A stretch of 6,030 nt of DNA from Actinobacteria bacterium UBA3120 (GTDB taxonomy: Bacteria; Actinomycetota; Actinomycetes; S36-B12). The position numbers and the translations under genes are program-made. This document shows, one piece after another, positions 5,884-6,030 of this stretch. The number at the start of each line of letters is the position of its first letter. Positions within the stretch are counted from its first letter, which is position 1. The stretch spans positions 7,445 to 13,474 of the forward strand of contig DEZY01000105.1 of the NCBI GenBank assembly GCA_002365735.1, read 5' to 3'. The notes under the pieces were generated by a model. It did not search any database. It was not told the origin of the DNA and saw nothing but the letters and a program-made list of their open reading frames with translations.

Positions 5884-6030
5884 GTGGAATCTGTTGGTAA
5901 GCAACTTCGAGGTTGGGATGCCGCGACGTTTCGCACAGCCAGCGGGGATGCGGCTATGCGTTCCACAGTCGTGGCAATGGCGATCTTGGAATCGGCACCC
6001 GAATGGGAGCGGCTCCGTTCACGGCTTGAA
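5884..6030 (+). CDS. N-terminal fragment of a WS/DGAT-type acyltransferase-like protein (partial)
   Basis: This frame starts 8 bases after the yebC stop and is open to the right edge, giving 49 residues. It contains GWDAATFRTASGDAAMRST, then VVAMAILESAPEWERLRSRLE. This resembles the start of wax ester synthase/diacylglycerol acyltransferase-type proteins in actinobacteria, which begin with a W-D or D-A block, then L/M-R-S-T-(I/V)-x-A-(V/M)-A-(V/I)-L-(D/E)-x-A-P-x-W. The HHxxxDG active-site motif would lie downstream, outside the window, so activity cannot be judged. I chose GTG 5884. TTG 5878 in the same frame is an alternative, and neither has a clear Shine-Dalgarno, so translation may be coupled to yebC. 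It does not resemble RuvC, which would begin with a DPG-containing strand. Confidence 0.6.
   Translation, partial: MESVGKQLRGWDAATFRTASGDAAMRSTVVAMAILESAPEWERLRSRLE

Overview
The window comes from a moderate-GC member of the Actinomycetota. The evidence is gene content and order: a phosphatidylinositol-phosphate synthase, a PIM acyltransferase and the mannosyltransferase PimA, then pdxS, pdxT and yebC. This is the conserved actinobacterial neighbourhood known from Mycobacterium and Streptomyces. The proteins look mycobacterium-like in motif detail, but the DNA is clearly less GC-rich than in those genera. The species cannot be named from the sequence. All recognisable genes are on the + strand.

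Region 1 (1-217) holds a short reading frame that runs in from the left edge and stops at 110. It resembles the C-terminus of a PhzF-family protein. A spacer of about 107 bases follows, with a promoter-like TANNNT box placed so that pgsA could be transcribed as a leaderless mRNA.

Region 2 (218-3482) is a tightly packed PIM (phosphatidyl-myo-inositol mannoside) operon. PgsA makes phosphatidylinositol phosphate from CDP-diacylglycerol and inositol phosphate. After dephosphorylation, PimA adds the first mannose from GDP-mannose, and the PatA-type enzyme acylates the mannosylated lipid. The patA/pimA and pimA/membrane-protein junctions are 4-base overlaps, which suggests translational coupling. 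The fourth gene encodes a single-pass membrane protein with a LemA-like look and no established role.

Region 3 (3483-3605) is the only other real intergenic gap. It carries a -10-like box, an AT-rich inverted repeat and a good ribosome binding site in front of pdxS.

Region 4 (3606-6030) is a second co-directional cluster. PdxS and PdxT form the glutamine-dependent pyridoxal 5'-phosphate synthase. YebC/TACO1 follows with a 4-base overlap. The last gene, cut by the right edge, looks like the N-terminus of a WS/DGAT-type acyltransferase, where ruvC might have been expected.

I see no mobile element, tRNA, rRNA, CRISPR array or clear rho-independent terminator. The window is mostly conserved core metabolism and I find no convincing new system. 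The points worth checking are the leaderless pgsA start, the pdxS upstream palindrome, the LemA-like fourth PIM-operon gene and the WS/DGAT-like gene after yebC.
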